Part shown: one piece after another, positions 5,200-5,340 of the stretch
How positions within the stretch are numbered: the first letter of the stretch is position 1
Layout: every line of letters starts with the position of its first letter
Notes under the pieces: model-generated
What the model saw: the letters and a program-made list of their open reading frames with translations, nothing else
What the model was told of the DNA's origin: nothing
The model's database searches: none
Assembly: GCA_020696885.1 (NCBI GenBank)
Contig: JAJFMS010000319.1
Span: 1 to 5,340, forward strand
DNA from: Armatimonadota bacterium
GTDB taxonomy: Bacteria > Armatimonadota > SYMT01
Direction of reading: 5' to 3'
Length of the DNA: 5,340 bases
Program-made: the position numbers and the translations under genes

Positions 5200-5340
5200 C
5201 TACTTCTTGCCGGTATCCTCAAACGCTCCGGCGGCCACATCCAGGTCCGAGAAAACGTAAGGCTGCACCTCGAACACGGCCTCCTGGGCGCCGCGGGCGT
5301 AGTAGCTGTCCTTCGCCTTCTTACCGATGGAGATGATCTG
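5200..5340 (-). CDS. C-terminal fragment of a probable DUF4340 protein (cut by window edge)
   Basis: Only the last 46 codons and the TAG stop (5200-5202) are inside the window; the gene continues to the right. The fragment begins QIISIGKKAKDSYYARGAQE, continues AVFEVQPYVFSDLD, and ends EDTGKK. The pattern of a short strand, GKK, then a YYAR strand and a V(F)-rich strand followed by a helix resembles the repeat unit of DUF4340, a family common in planctomycetes next to ABC-type gliding/auxiliary transport genes. This assignment rests on a short stretch and could be wrong. The codon choice is strongly G/C at third positions, as expected of a real gene. It lies 117 bases upstream of the VOC gene on the same strand. 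Confidence 0.5.
   Translation of the reverse strand, partial: QIISIGKKAKDSYYARGAQEAVFEVQPYVFSDLDVAAGAFEDTGKK

Overview
The window is a GC-rich bacterial segment that most resembles Planctomycetota, possibly a Gemmata-type lineage. This rests on three things: a full-length DUF1501 protein with a Tat-like leader, a family strongly expanded in planctomycetes and their relatives; tandem cytoplasmic HEAT-repeat paralogs of unknown function; and a probable DUF4340 C-terminus. The assignment is inference from gene content, because there is no rRNA or other marker.

Left part, plus strand (1-1802). A perfect 10-bp hairpin at the left edge looks like the terminator of a gene outside the window. A 56-residue two-helix membrane protein (136-306) and the DUF1501 protein (339-1802) follow, 32 bases apart, and probably form a two-gene unit. 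The long open frame that can be read upstream of the DUF1501 start is not its real N-terminus, because it overlaps the small gene in another frame.

Middle part, minus strand (1916-4273). Two HEAT-repeat genes lie head to tail and converge on DUF1501. By hand alignment they are paralogs, with 41 of the first 80 residues identical and no gap. They share a C-terminal tail carrying two LPxVS-like motifs. They are in the same reading frame, separated by one TGA and 19 sense codons. After the stop of the distal copy, a second frame continues for 35 codons as protein-like sequence, which may be a frameshifted original C-terminus.

Right part, minus strand (4274-5340). About 420 bases upstream of the HEAT pair hold no convincing gene but contain a dense series of GC-rich stem-loops. 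They may be a structured leader, an ncRNA or a repeat element. Then come a VOC-superfamily (glyoxalase/bleomycin-resistance-like) gene with a strong ribosome binding site, a nested inverted repeat in its upstream spacer, and the last 46 codons of a probable DUF4340 protein cut by the window edge.

All genes from 5340 down to 1916 point the same way and could be co-transcribed, but the large structured gap makes a separate HEAT transcript at least as likely. No tRNA, rRNA, CRISPR array, transposase or recognised attachment site was seen. The least explained items are the tandem HEAT pair with its shared tail and the structured gap in front of it.
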